DNA from: Rhodohalobacter sulfatireducens
GTDB taxonomy: Bacteria > Bacteroidota > Rhodothermia > Balneolales > Balneolaceae
NCBI RefSeq assembly: GCF_022012475.1
Contig: NZ_JAKLWS010000025.1
Coordinates: 1 to 64,000 of the forward strand
Direction: 5' to 3'
Length of the DNA stretch: 64,000 nucleotides
Part shown: positions 32,653-41,841 of the stretch, piece after piece
Numbering within the stretch: the first letter of the stretch is position 1
Layout of the letters: the number at the start of each line of letters is the position of its first letter
Translations under genes and position numbers: made by a program
Notes under the pieces: model-generated
Database searches by the model: none
Told to the model about the DNA's origin: nothing
The model's input: the letters and a program-made list of their open reading frames with translations, nothing else

Positions 32653-33714
32653 ATGCACCATTTTTCTAAGAAAGAGATAACTGCACTGTTTTTACTCCTT
32701 GTTGCAGTATTTATTAGCACGCTTCTGTCCAGGCACACAAGATTATACAGTACAAGTATAATCACTACTTCGGGTTCATTCGAAGTTTTTCTCGATGAAA
32801 CGACTCGGGTAGAGGGGTTAATTGAAGAGCTAAAAGGCCTTGAGATTGACTTTAGACAGGAAGAATTGGTTTGGGCTGCGAATACATTAGGATGGAGAAA
32901 TTATCAATCCGGCAGATATCTTTTGTCAAGTGAAGATTCTTATTCAGAGTTTCTATCCAAACTTGGTCGGGGCATTCAGGATCCGGGACCTGTTACGATA
33001 TTACCTGGATTGGATGCAGATCGCTTGTCTAGAAATTTATCCAGGCAGCTCAGGTCAGATAGTCTGCTATTTCGTCAGATATTTCAAGATAGTTCCGAGA
33101 TTGCACTTGAATTCGGTTTAACCGGAGAGCAGCTTTTTTCAAGAATGTTACCCGAAACATATGAAATGTACTGGACCTCCTCGCCGGAAAGGGTTGTTAG
33201 GCGAATTTATTCAGAATTCGAGAGGGCAGTCGTTGAACGGTATGAAAATGAAATTGAAGAAAATCCTTTAAATCTGGATGAAATTATAACGCTGGCATCC
33301 ATCGTAGAATGGGAAGCTCGGTTTAATGAGGAAAAACCGAAGATTAGTGGCTTATATTTAAATCGGTTGGAGCGAAATATGCGTCTTCAGGCAGATCCCA
33401 CAGTACTTTATGCGTTAGGTGAACGCCGAAGACTTTTGTATGAGGATTACGAGTTTGATCACCCTTATAACACATATCAAATCAGTGGATTACCGCCCGG
33501 TCCTATTACCAATCCGGATCTGAACTCTATACAAGCTATTCTCTTTCCGGAAGAACACGACTATTTGTATATGGTTGCTACGCCGGAGGGAACGCATCGA
33601 TTTTCTGAGAGTTTTAGTGAACATCAACAAGCCAGTGAGGAGTGGAGGCGGTGGTTGAGGGAGCAGTACAGGATCAAAAGAGAGAGGGAGCAGGAAGCGG
33701 CCTCTGATACCTGA
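32653..33714 (+). CDS. mltG: Endolytic murein transglycosylase MltG
   Basis: A 353-residue inner-membrane protein of the YceG/MltG family. A membrane helix (about 10-26) is followed by a LysM-like domain and the catalytic domain. Glu219 sits in ASIVEWEA, where E. coli has the catalytic Glu in ASIVEKE. Downstream motifs YLNRLERNMRLQADPTV and YNTYQISGLPPGPITNP are intact, as is the terminal HRFSESFSEHQQA segment. It cuts nascent glycan strands near the membrane and sets their length. It is transcribed alone and converges with the APC permease. Confidence 0.95.
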   Translation: MHHFSKKEITALFLLLVAVFISTLLSRHTRLYSTSIITTSGSFEVFLDETTRVEGLIEELKGLEIDFRQEELVWAANTLGWRNYQSGRYLLSSEDSYSEFLSKLGRGIQDPGPVTILPGLDADRLSRNLSRQLRSDSLLFRQIFQDSSEIALEFGLTGEQLFSRMLPETYEMYWTSSPERVVRRIYSEFERAVVERYENEIEENPLNLDEIITLASIVEWEARFNEEKPKISGLYLNRLERNMRLQADPTVLYALGERRRLLYEDYEFDHPYNTYQISGLPPGPITNPDLNSIQAILFPEEHDYLYMVATPEGTHRFSESFSEHQQASEEWRRWLREQYRIKREREQEAASDT

Positions 33715-33829
33715 ATTACATAGACTGTAATAGTACAAATTGCTCAGTTCAACATTTAGAAATAAACTAAATAGGGAATGTGGATTGAAGAAAGGGGAGG
33801 ATTTTAAGATAGATTTTGACCTTCTTAGA

Positions 33830-35116
33830 TTAACTATCAGCCTTTTTCAGTTTTGAAGTAATAACGTGCCAAAGAAGGCCGACTGCAATTAATGCTACTC
33901 CACTGATCCAAATTTTTGGTTCAATCCAGAAAGCCAGGAAAAGACATCCGAATAAGCCCAGGGCCGGTATCCATCGTGGATAGAGTCGAAATTCTTTAGG
34001 CATCACAAAAGCCGAAAGATTTGTAATTGCATAATAGATAAGCACGGTAAATGCACTGAAAGACCATGTAAATACTACATCACCACTAAGAACCAATAAG
34101 CCGATAATAATTCCCGTCATCCAAACCGCAGGAGCGGGACTTTGAGTATCCGGATTTACTCTTGCAAGACTCCAGGGCAAGTCTCTTCTTCGGGCCATAC
34201 TGAGCATTACACGAGATAAACCAAGAATTAAATTCAAGAGTACACCCAGCATAGCTGTTATTGCTGCAATGGTGATAACCGGCCCTATTACCGGTACGGA
34301 TAACGCCTGAGCAACAGCCATGAGCGGTGCTGCTTCGCCATCAACGGTTTTACCAAAAGCATCTGCTCCCAAAGCCTGTAGTGCAGTCAGTGAAACAGCC
34401 AGGTACAGTATCACAATGTACACCATGGTTAATATAATAGCTTTTGGAATGGTAGTACGTGGTTCAGCTACTTCCTCACCAAGTGTTGCGATACGTCCAT
34501 AACCGGTATAGGCTACAAACATCAGTGCGGATGCGTATAGAACCGATGAAGTTGAAATATCAGTAAATGCATCGGTAATTGGCTGAGTGGGTAACCCATT
34601 GAAAAATAAACCTGCACCAACAAGTGAGGCCAGACCAATAATTGTGACTGATACAATATATTTATTCGCGGTATTACTTCTGCTGATTCCCCCGGATACC
34701 AGGTATGTTACTACCAGGAGTAAAACAAGACTTGCTGCTACAATGCCCCAATTTGAGGCATCAATATCAAAAGCGTAAAAAAGGTATCCCACACAGCCCA
34801 AAACCGCCGTGGCAGCTGAAGCTGACTTGGCAACCAGAAACATCCAACCGGCTGTAAAACCAAAGTAGGAGTTGATAAATCGATTTCCATATTCGTATGT
34901 GCCACCACTCACCGGATGAGCAGCAGCGAGCTGGGCGCTGCTCAGACCGTTAAATGTTGCGAGCAGAGCTGCTATAACTACAGCAATAATAATTCCATTG
35001 CCCGATACCTGGGTTGCAATGGCGATACTTACAAAAATACCCGTGCCAACAATTGATCCCATTCCCATTAGTATGGCACCGGGGGTTTTAATGGCTCTCT
35101 TCAGTTCCTTCGTCAT
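33830..35116 (-). CDS. APC-superfamily amino acid permease
   Basis: A 428-residue, twelve-helix membrane transporter. The first helix has the unwound substrate-binding motif GMGSIVGTGIFV (about 17-28). The conserved AHPVSGGTYEYG stretch after helix two and the helix-six YTGYGRIATLGEEV segment are also visible. The family imports or exchanges amino acids, often with H+. The substrate is not predictable. It is a single gene that converges with mltG, and the intervening 115 bp hold no clear terminator. Confidence 0.88.
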   Translation of the reverse strand: MTKELKRAIKTPGAILMGMGSIVGTGIFVSIAIATQVSGNGIIIAVVIAALLATFNGLSSAQLAAAHPVSGGTYEYGNRFINSYFGFTAGWMFLVAKSASAATAVLGCVGYLFYAFDIDASNWGIVAASLVLLLVVTYLVSGGISRSNTANKYIVSVTIIGLASLVGAGLFFNGLPTQPITDAFTDISTSSVLYASALMFVAYTGYGRIATLGEEVAEPRTTIPKAIILTMVYIVILYLAVSLTALQALGADAFGKTVDGEAAPLMAVAQALSVPVIGPVITIAAITAMLGVLLNLILGLSRVMLSMARRRDLPWSLARVNPDTQSPAPAVWMTGIIIGLLVLSGDVVFTWSFSAFTVLIYYAITNLSAFVMPKEFRLYPRWIPALGLFGCLFLAFWIEPKIWISGVALIAVGLLWHVITSKLKKADS

Positions 35117-35263
35117 ATTATTTTAATCTTCGGGGAATAATGAGTCACTTTTTGAGGATGATTTTTTGAATATAGAATTGGCAAAAAAACCGAAGTTTTA
35201 CTGGAGGGTTTGGTTTTAATTTACCAGACCTTTCTATTTAGCTTTGGAAGCTATCTACAAACT

Positions 35264-36955
35264 CTACTCGGAAAAAGATCGAATAAACAGATGCTGATTG
35301 ACTCTTTCCCCATCAAAGAAAATGCGATAGGCTAACCCGTTAAAGATAGACCCATTTCGGATTGCCCGACTAAGGTAATCAGGATTTCCGGCCGTTTCGA
35401 GGCTTCGAAAAAGGTAGTTAGCCGTGTCGTAACCAATACGGGAAAAGCGATCGGGTTCAGTCCCAAATCGCGTTTCATAATCATCTGTAAAGAAATTAGC
35501 TGATGACGAATCGGGATTTTGAACCATTGATTGTGTGTAGTAAACATCAAAGAATCGTTTTTGGTAATCGGTTAACGGGGCGAATTCCCATTGTTCCGTT
35601 CCAAGGACAGTTACATTGCTATCCATTGCCTCCAGGTTATTCATCAGCAAGTTCATCATAGTGGTAGACGCCTGCCCGGTGAACGGTGCGAATACAGCAT
35701 CAGATTGGCGGATATTCAGGGAATCGATCAAAGCCGGATCGGATGTAAAAACATCAGTAACCTCGCTAAAATCATACCCGGTTGCTGCAAAATCCTGCTC
35801 AATATAGTAGGAGATGGTTGCCCCGAGTCTTTCAGCTTCGTGACGAAAAGCAAGGGCGGAATTTCGTCCCAGGGAACCCTCTTCCGTAATAATGCCAAGT
35901 GTATCCATCCGTAACTCCTGCACGGCAAACTGAGCCATTTTTTTCCCGTGCATTTCGAATGTAGGATTCATCTGAAAGGTGTAATTGTAGTCCAGGTTCA
36001 GGCTGTCTGAGTTGGCAAGAGGAGCCAGCATGGGGATTTGGTACTCTTCAGAAAGTTGAGCCAGTCTTGACGCCGGTTCTGAGAACAGGGGACCAATAAC
36101 GGCATCTATTTTCTTTGTCCATGCCAATTCAGAAAAAACAGCGGCGGTAGTATCCGCATTTTCTGCAGAGTTTCTGAAAATTAAATTTACTTTCTGATTC
36201 CGGTTCCGTTCGTTGAAGTCATCCGCCGCCAAGACCATACCGTAGTACAAGTTTCTCGGGATCGTAAAATCAGGATCGTTTTCGTCAAAAGTTGGAAGAA
36301 TGACACCGATGTTATACACCATCCCTTCTGGAGGTGCCGGATATTCAATGCGGTTAGTTTGAGATCGCAGATTAACCAGGAGTTCCCGTTCAATTTCCTG
36401 CCTGCTGAAAGCTTCACCGGTAGTTTTTACAAGTTCATTAACTAAAACCCGGAAGGCTTCTGCATCCATAAAAGGCTTTGAACTTCGAACAAGGTCGAAT
36501 TGAATGACGGGTGATTGTAATTTGTAAAGTGTTTCATACCGATCTTGAATACTCAGGTAGTTCAATATTTGATTATAAAACCGCTGAGCATCAGATCTTA
36601 ATCCTGTTCGGTTATCACCGGAGGCCAATTCATATAGATGCTCAAGACTAACATCGTAATTTTTCAGGATAAAATGTGCAATTGCCAGGGAGTAAAGTGC
36701 CTCTTGGCGAATATTCTCTTGCGTGCTTTGTGATGCATTCCGCAGGTGATTGATAGCAGTAGAGTAATCCGTTAAAGCCAGGAAACTCTTTCCTGCGAAT
36801 AGTTGTGAGCGATCGTCATCAGAATTCAGAAAAAGCTCTGCTGCCTGCTGATAATTTTCATCCTGATACATCTCCATCGCTTCAGAGAAGGATTGAGCAG
36901 ATGTTTGAGCATGAATGAATGTAAAAAGTAGGAGTAATGTCAGAAATGCTTTCAT
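35264..36955 (-). CDS. LpoA-like TPR plus periplasmic-binding-fold protein
   Basis: An exported protein of about 563 residues. I favour the ATG at 36955, which gives a clean Sec signal (MKAFLTLLLLF, cleavage near SAQS); a start at 36985 adds ten neutral residues. The N-terminal part (about 20-150) has TPR-like helix pairs (YQDENYQQAAELF and DYSTAINHLRNA). The C-terminal part (about 210-560) is a type I periplasmic-binding fold (NIGVILPTF, NLYYGMVLAADDFNERN, VIGPLFSEPASRLAQ). This order is that of LpoA, the outer-membrane activator of PBP1A, but there is no lipobox Cys. It may equally be a branched-chain amino-acid receptor-like protein. It follows guaA in the same direction after a gap of under 60 bp. 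Confidence 0.72.
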   Translation of the reverse strand: MKAFLTLLLLFTFIHAQTSAQSFSEAMEMYQDENYQQAAELFLNSDDDRSQLFAGKSFLALTDYSTAINHLRNASQSTQENIRQEALYSLAIAHFILKNYDVSLEHLYELASGDNRTGLRSDAQRFYNQILNYLSIQDRYETLYKLQSPVIQFDLVRSSKPFMDAEAFRVLVNELVKTTGEAFSRQEIERELLVNLRSQTNRIEYPAPPEGMVYNIGVILPTFDENDPDFTIPRNLYYGMVLAADDFNERNRNQKVNLIFRNSAENADTTAAVFSELAWTKKIDAVIGPLFSEPASRLAQLSEEYQIPMLAPLANSDSLNLDYNYTFQMNPTFEMHGKKMAQFAVQELRMDTLGIITEEGSLGRNSALAFRHEAERLGATISYYIEQDFAATGYDFSEVTDVFTSDPALIDSLNIRQSDAVFAPFTGQASTTMMNLLMNNLEAMDSNVTVLGTEQWEFAPLTDYQKRFFDVYYTQSMVQNPDSSSANFFTDDYETRFGTEPDRFSRIGYDTANYLFRSLETAGNPDYLSRAIRNGSIFNGLAYRIFFDGERVNQHLFIRSFSE

Positions 36956-37013
36956 AAACAGATTGTGTCCATTTTGCATGTTCATATATCAATTCTCAAA
37001 GGCTTTGTTCCGC

Positions 37014-38564
37014 TTATTCCCACTCGATTGTGGCTGGTGGTTTCGAGCTAACATCATAAACAACCCGGTTCACCCCGCGCACTTCGTTAATAATTCTATT
37101 GCTTACTTCTGAGAGGAATTCGTACGGCAATCGGGCCCAGTCGGCTGTCATTCCATCAACGCTGGTAACGGCTCGCAGTGCGACTGTGTACTCATAGGTT
37201 CTTTCATCGCCCATGACCCCGACTGATTGAACGGGAAGTAAAACTGCCAGAGCCTGCCAAACATTATCATATAAACCGTACTCTCGAAGTCCCTGTATAA
37301 AAATGGAGTCAGCTTCCCTGAGCAGATCCAGCTTTTCTTTAGAGAGTTCACCTAAAACCCGAATTCCCAGTCCCGGACCCGGGAAAGGGTGGCGTCCGAT
37401 AAAAGATTCAGGGATTCCAAGTTCTCTTCCAACACCGCGAACTTCATCTTTAAAAAGCTCACGAACCGGTTCAATCAGGTCGAGATTCATCTTTTCCGGC
37501 AATCCGCCTACATTGTGATGTGATTTAATAGTAGCTGAAGGCCCTTTGAAGGAGACGCTTTCAATCACATCGGGATAGAGAGTTCCCTGTGCGAGATATT
37601 TGAAATCGTTCTCCTCGGCAATTGCTTCATCAAAAACTTCTATGAAGGTGTTTCCGATAATCACTCGTTTCTCTTCAGGGTCTGAAATTCCTTCAAGATT
37701 ATTAAGGAATTTACCAGATGCATCAACACCTTTTACGGGCAGATGCAGATGTTCTTTGTAGGTGTCCAGGACTTCATTAAACTCATTTTTTCTCAGAAGT
37801 CCGTTATCCACAAATATGCAGAGCAGCTGATCGCCAATGGCTTTGTGAATTAGCGTGGCAACCACAGTTGAATCAACGCCACCGGAGAGTCCGCATAGCA
37901 CTTTTCTGTCGCCTACCTGTTCCCGAATACTTTGAATTTCGGTTTCTATAAACGAAGATGCGGTCCAATCTCCTTCGCAGTTTGAGATGTTAATTACAAA
38001 ATTATGCAGGATTTCTTTCCCCTTTTCGGTATGAACCACTTCGGGATGAAACTGAACTCCATAAATATGTTTCTCTCTGTGGCGAACCGCAGCAACAGGG
38101 GCATTCGAAGTGTGTGCGATCACTTTATACTGTTCAGGCAGATCGTGAATGTGATCGCCATGACTCATCCATACAACTGATCCGTTTTGTACATTTTTTA
38201 ACAGGCCGGAATCATCATCTACAATGAGTTTAGCGCGTCCGAATTCTCTTTTTTCCGCTTTTTCAACACTCCCGGGAACCAATGTATGCGCCAGCGATTG
38301 TAATCCATAGCAGACACCTAAAACAGGTTTATCAAAGTTGAAATAGTCAAGATTCAGTACCGGAGCTTCTTTATCATAAACACTTTTGGGGCCTCCGGAA
38401 AGAATAATTCCATTGGGAGGGTGATCACTAAATTGTTCGGGCGGGGTGTTGAAGGGATGAATTTCGCAGTACACATTCAGTTCACGAATACGTCTTGCAA
38501 TAAGCTGTGTGTATTGAGATCCAAAATCAAGGATGAGTATCCACTCATCATGATGAGTATGCAT
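37014..38564 (-). CDS. guaA: GMP synthase (glutamine-hydrolysing)
   Basis: A 516-residue bifunctional enzyme converting XMP to GMP with glutamine and ATP in purine synthesis. The glutaminase domain has Cys85 in GVCYGLQ and the His173-x-Glu175 pair in QFHPE. The ATP pyrophosphatase loop SGGVDS is at 227-232. The C-terminal dimerisation domain ends PPATIEWE, as in known GuaA. The length is standard. The LpoA-like gene follows directly. Upstream, an 18-bp inverted repeat at 38592-38675 lies 28 bp before its start codon. Confidence 0.97.
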   Translation of the reverse strand: MHTHHDEWILILDFGSQYTQLIARRIRELNVYCEIHPFNTPPEQFSDHPPNGIILSGGPKSVYDKEAPVLNLDYFNFDKPVLGVCYGLQSLAHTLVPGSVEKAEKREFGRAKLIVDDDSGLLKNVQNGSVVWMSHGDHIHDLPEQYKVIAHTSNAPVAAVRHREKHIYGVQFHPEVVHTEKGKEILHNFVINISNCEGDWTASSFIETEIQSIREQVGDRKVLCGLSGGVDSTVVATLIHKAIGDQLLCIFVDNGLLRKNEFNEVLDTYKEHLHLPVKGVDASGKFLNNLEGISDPEEKRVIIGNTFIEVFDEAIAEENDFKYLAQGTLYPDVIESVSFKGPSATIKSHHNVGGLPEKMNLDLIEPVRELFKDEVRGVGRELGIPESFIGRHPFPGPGLGIRVLGELSKEKLDLLREADSIFIQGLREYGLYDNVWQALAVLLPVQSVGVMGDERTYEYTVALRAVTSVDGMTADWARLPYEFLSEVSNRIINEVRGVNRVVYDVSSKPPATIEWE

Positions 38565-38591
38565 ATGAAAAATCTGTGTTAGAAATTATAT

Positions 38592-38675
38592 AAAACCCAC
38601 GAAGTTTCTATTTAAACGAAATCCATCTCTACGTTTGAGATCAGGAACTTTTTACCAAGAAACTTCGTGGGTTTT
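38592..38675. repeat. Perfect 18-bp inverted repeat between gcvH and guaA
   Basis: AAAACCCACGAAGTTTCT (38592-38609) and AGAAACTTCGTGGGTTTT (38658-38675) are exact reverse complements around a 48-base spacer. It could end the leftward gcvH transcript or lie in the guaA leader. The CGAAGTTT core recalls the hairpin behind ppiB. Confidence 0.7.
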
Positions 38676-38829
38676 TAAAATTGAAGAGGGAATATAAAAA
38701 GATCTGGGTTTCCAATCTTATGTAAATCGGAAGCCTGACCGATATCTCAAAACCCTGTTTCAGTACAGTCTATTATATGTTGGATAAAAACTACTTCTGC
38801 AATATCCAGACTGTTTTACGGATTGAGGA

Positions 38830-38848
38830 GCCGGACAGGCTGTCCGGC
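38830..38848. repeat. 8-3-8 mini-hairpin at the gcvH stop
   Basis: GCCGGACA-GGC-TGTCCGGC, a perfect 8-bp stem, lies 6 bp beyond the end of gcvH. The flank GTACCACTA reaches into the stop codon and is nearly the same as that of the hairpin at 43387-43405. Confidence 0.65.
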
Positions 38849-38854
38849 GTACCA

Positions 38855-39235
38855 CTACTCTACAATTTCTTTATAGTCCTCAACCGAAAGCAGAGAATCC
38901 AGGTCAGATCCATCGCCCATTTTTATTTTTACCATCCATCCTTTGCCATACGGATCTGTGTTTACCAGTTCTGGTTCATCCTCTAAAACTTCGTTAATTT
39001 CAGTAATTTCGCCGGCGATCGGGCAAAAGAGTTCAGAGACAGTTTTTACAGCCTCAACGGTTCCAAATACCTCATCCTGGTCGAATTCAGATCCTTCCGG
39101 TTCCAACTCAACAAAAACAATATCTCCCAACTCACCTTGTGCAAAGTCGGTAATTCCAACGGTTGCCGTACCGTCTCCGTTATCACGAACCCATTCATGC
39201 TCTTTGGTGTATTTCAGATCTTCAGGAAATTTCAT
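38855..39235 (-). CDS. gcvH: Glycine cleavage system H protein
   Basis: A 126-residue lipoyl carrier protein. The lipoylation site is Lys64 in VEAVKTVSE. KEHEWVRDNG and VGITDFAQGELGDIVFVELP-type segments are typical of GcvH, and the C-terminal KGWMVKIK is intact. I chose the ATG at 39235. The frame is open to 39304, but those codons overlap accC, whereas 39235 lies 10 bp after its stop. It carries the aminomethyl group of glycine between the P and T proteins. No gcvP, gcvT or lipoyl-ligase gene is adjacent. Position behind accB-accC suggests one operon of swinging-arm carriers. Confidence 0.94.
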   Translation of the reverse strand: MKFPEDLKYTKEHEWVRDNGDGTATVGITDFAQGELGDIVFVELEPEGSEFDQDEVFGTVEAVKTVSELFCPIAGEITEINEVLEDEPELVNTDPYGKGWMVKIKMGDGSDLDSLLSVEDYKEIVE

Positions 39236-39245
39236 AGTTGTTGTA

Positions 39246-40598
39246 TTAGTTTTTGTCAGGATTAAATTTAAAGGATTTTTCGAGGTATTGTGTGTTGAAA
39301 TCACCCGAGATAAAATTGGGATCTTCCATCAGTTGCAAGTGATAAGGAATTGTCGTTTTAATTCCTTCGATAACAAACTCTTCCAGTGCTCGCTTCATAC
39401 GTTTGATCGCTTCCTCGCGGTTAGAGGCACTTACTATCAGTTTGGCGATCATAGAATCGTAATGAGGCGGCACCTTATAGCCAGCATAAGCATGCGTATC
39501 CACCCGTACACTTCGGCCTCCGGGGATATTAAACGTTGTGATGGTTCCGGCTGTTGGCCGAAAGTTATGCTCGGGGTCTTCAGCGTTAATTCGACACTCA
39601 ATGGCGTGTCCCCGAAAGTTAAACGATTTTGTATCCAGTTTCTCACCGGCCGCTGCTAAAATTTGTTGCTCTACTAAATCCGTGAAATAGATCTCTTCGG
39701 TAACGGGATGTTCCACCTGGATGCGGGTATTCATCTCCATGAAGTAGAAATTGAGATCTTTATCTACAATAAATTCAACAGTTCCGGCACCTTCATAATT
39801 AATAGCTTTCCCGGCGTTTACGGCCGCTTCTCCCATTTTCTTTCGAACCTCGGGTGTCATAACGGGGGAGGGTGCTTCTTCCAATATTTTTTGATGTCGT
39901 CTTTGAAGAGAACATTCACGCTCACCAAGATGAATGACATTACCATGCTGATCGCCTAAAATTTGGATCTCAATATGGCGCGGATCTTCGATAAATTTCT
40001 CGATATAAACTTCGGCATTACCAAAGGCAGCTTCCGCCTCATTTCGGCAGGTATTAAATGCATTTTTAAAATTCTCCTGTTTATGAACGACTCGCATTCC
40101 GCGTCCGCCACCCCCGGCTGTTGCTTTTATAATCAGGGGGAAATCGATCTCTTGGGCATATTTTTCTGCATCTTCCAGGGTTTTTACAATGCCTTCAGAA
40201 CCGGGAACAACCGGGACATTATTTTTCGTCATGGTTGCTTTTGCCGTAGCTTTATCTCCCATGGTGCTGATCATATCAGGAGAAGGGCCAATAAATTTAA
40301 TATCATGCTCGCCACAAATTCGGCTGAATTCAGCATTTTCTGATAAAAATCCGTAGCCGGGATGGATCGCTTCGGCATTGGTAATTTCGGCTGCCGCAAG
40401 GATGGAAGGAATTTTGAGATAGCTTTCTTTACTGGATGGCGGGCCAATGCAAACTGCTTCATCAGCAAATTTCACATGGAGGCTGTTTTCATCGGCGGTA
40501 GAATAAACAGCAACAGATTTAATACCCATCTCCTTACATGTACGAATAACTCTGAGCGCAATTTCACCCCGGTTGGCAATCAGTATCTTGTTAAACAT
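39246..40598 (-). CDS. accC: Acetyl-CoA carboxylase, biotin carboxylase subunit
   Basis: A 450-residue ATP-grasp enzyme that carboxylates biotin on AccB, the first step of fatty-acid synthesis. The N-terminal domain starts [19 protein letters not shown]. The ATP-binding glycine loop [12 protein letters not shown] is at about 159-170, and the active-site [14 protein letters not shown] is near 288-301. The C-terminal part is complete. It starts 8 bp after accB and is followed 10 bp later by gcvH, all leftwards. The length is standard for AccC. Confidence 0.97.
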   Translation of the reverse strand: MFNKILIANRGEIALRVIRTCKEMGIKSVAVYSTADENSLHVKFADEAVCIGPPSSKESYLKIPSILAAAEITNAEAIHPGYGFLSENAEFSRICGEHDIKFIGPSPDMISTMGDKATAKATMTKNNVPVVPGSEGIVKTLEDAEKYAQEIDFPLIIKATAGGGGRGMRVVHKQENFKNAFNTCRNEAEAAFGNAEVYIEKFIEDPRHIEIQILGDQHGNVIHLGERECSLQRRHQKILEEAPSPVMTPEVRKKMGEAAVNAGKAINYEGAGTVEFIVDKDLNFYFMEMNTRIQVEHPVTEEIYFTDLVEQQILAAAGEKLDTKSFNFRGHAIECRINAEDPEHNFRPTAGTITTFNIPGGRSVRVDTHAYAGYKVPPHYDSMIAKLIVSASNREEAIKRMKRALEEFVIEGIKTTIPYHLQLMEDPNFISGDFNTQYLEKSFKFNPDKN

Positions 40599-40606
40599 AC
40601 AGGGAT

Positions 40607-41095
40607 CTAATCTTTTTTAATGACAAATAAAGGTTGGTCAAACTCAACCGGAGAAGCATCATCGACCAAAATTTTTTGGACAGTTCCTGAAAATTCTGCT
40701 TCAATTTCATTCATAATTTTCATCGCTTCAACGATACAAAGTGTATCTCCGGCAGAGATGTGATCTCCAACGGTAACGAATGGATCGGAATCTGGCGAGG
40801 AGGCTTCATAAAAAGTACCTACAATAGGTGATTTTACAACTTCACCGTCAGGCTTTGATTCAGATTCTTCAGTGTCCGTTTCCCCCGATTCAACCGAAGC
40901 CGTTGGTTGTTGTGGCTGAGAAGGTTGCTGTGGTGCATGTGGCTGTTGTGGAATTTGGTATTGAACAGCCGGTTGTGAAGAGAGTTCTGAGGTTTTTTTT
41001 ACTTTAATTTTAAAATCACCCTCCTCAATAGAAACTTCATCGACTTCACTTTCAGAGATCAGATCAAGCAGTTTTTTTACAAGTTTTAAATCCAT
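40607..41095 (-). CDS. accB: Biotin carboxyl carrier protein
   Basis: A 162-residue BCCP. An N-terminal domain (about 1-40) is joined by a Pro/Gln-rich linker (about 42-65) and an acidic segment to the biotinyl domain (about 85-162). Biotin would be attached to Lys126 in EAMKIMNE. The APYVGTFY-like [11 protein letters not shown] with the thumb loop is present. It shuttles carboxyl groups between AccC and the transferase. It is the first gene of the accB-accC-gcvH operon. Its start is 107 bp downstream of the efp stop. Confidence 0.96.
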   Translation of the reverse strand: MDLKLVKKLLDLISESEVDEVSIEEGDFKIKVKKTSELSSQPAVQYQIPQQPHAPQQPSQPQQPTASVESGETDTEESESKPDGEVVKSPIVGTFYEASSPDSDPFVTVGDHISAGDTLCIVEAMKIMNEIEAEFSGTVQKILVDDASPVEFDQPLFVIKKD

Positions 41096-41202
41096 TACTC
41101 TAAGTTAGGTTTAAATTTATTTTTGAGGTCTTATAAGTTCGAACAGGCCCCTCATTAAATCTAATTTCAGGGGAGTATGCAAGCTGTGGTAACTCACTGA
41201 GA

Positions 41203-41778
41203 TCAATCAGACTTTACCCGCTCTACATACTCGCTTGTTCGGGTATCCACACGAATCAAATCTCCTTCATTTATAAAAAGAGGCACCTGGACTACGGCTC
41301 CTCCACTTATTGTTGCAGGTTTACTTCCTCCCTGGGCGGTATCCCCCTTAAGCCCCGGATCGGTTTGAACCACTTCCGTATCGATATGGTCAGGTGGTTC
41401 GGCGTACAAAATATTTTCGTTGTCAACGTCAACTACGAGTGTACAGATCATTCCGTCGGAAACAAACTCCGATTTTTCAACCCGCGAACGTTCCAGTGGG
41501 ATCTGCTCATAGGTTTCCTGGTGCATAAAGAAGTATAGATCGCCATCAGAATATAGAAACTGGTAAGGCTGCCGCTCTACACGAATCGATTCTACACTTT
41601 CACCTGAGCGAAATGTTTTTTCAATATTTTTTTCATTGACAACACCTTTCAGCTTCGTACGGACAAAAGCACCGCCTTTACCGGGTTTTACATGCTGAAA
41701 ATCGACAATCGAGTAGATTTCTCCGTCAATAAGAATATTCATTCCTGTTCGGAAATCTGAGGTAGAAACTTTAGACAT
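41203..41778 (-). CDS. efp: Elongation factor P
   Basis: A 191-residue three-domain factor that helps ribosomes through proline stretches. The loop VKPGKGGAFVRTKL puts Lys34 at the tip, the residue beta-lysylated by EpmA in some bacteria. Loop composition here (KPGKGGA) is the Lys type, not the Arg type that EarP glycosylates. The second and third OB domains are complete, ending VDTRTSEYVERVKSD. It is 63 bp from the NSS-transporter gene and 107 bp from accB, so whether it shares their transcript is open. Confidence 0.96.
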   Translation of the reverse strand: MSKVSTSDFRTGMNILIDGEIYSIVDFQHVKPGKGGAFVRTKLKGVVNEKNIEKTFRSGESVESIRVERQPYQFLYSDGDLYFFMHQETYEQIPLERSRVEKSEFVSDGMICTLVVDVDNENILYAEPPDHIDTEVVQTDPGLKGDTAQGGSKPATISGGAVVQVPLFINEGDLIRVDTRTSEYVERVKSD

Positions 41779-41841
41779 AAATTATTTTGATTCTTTTCTT
41801 CTGTGGAAAAATACCACCTGCTTGCTTTGATAACAAAAAGA

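Noticed and set aside
38943-39659. 238-codon frame antisense to gcvH and accC
   Set aside because: It is entirely opposite two well-supported genes and has the Ser-rich composition of an antisense shadow.
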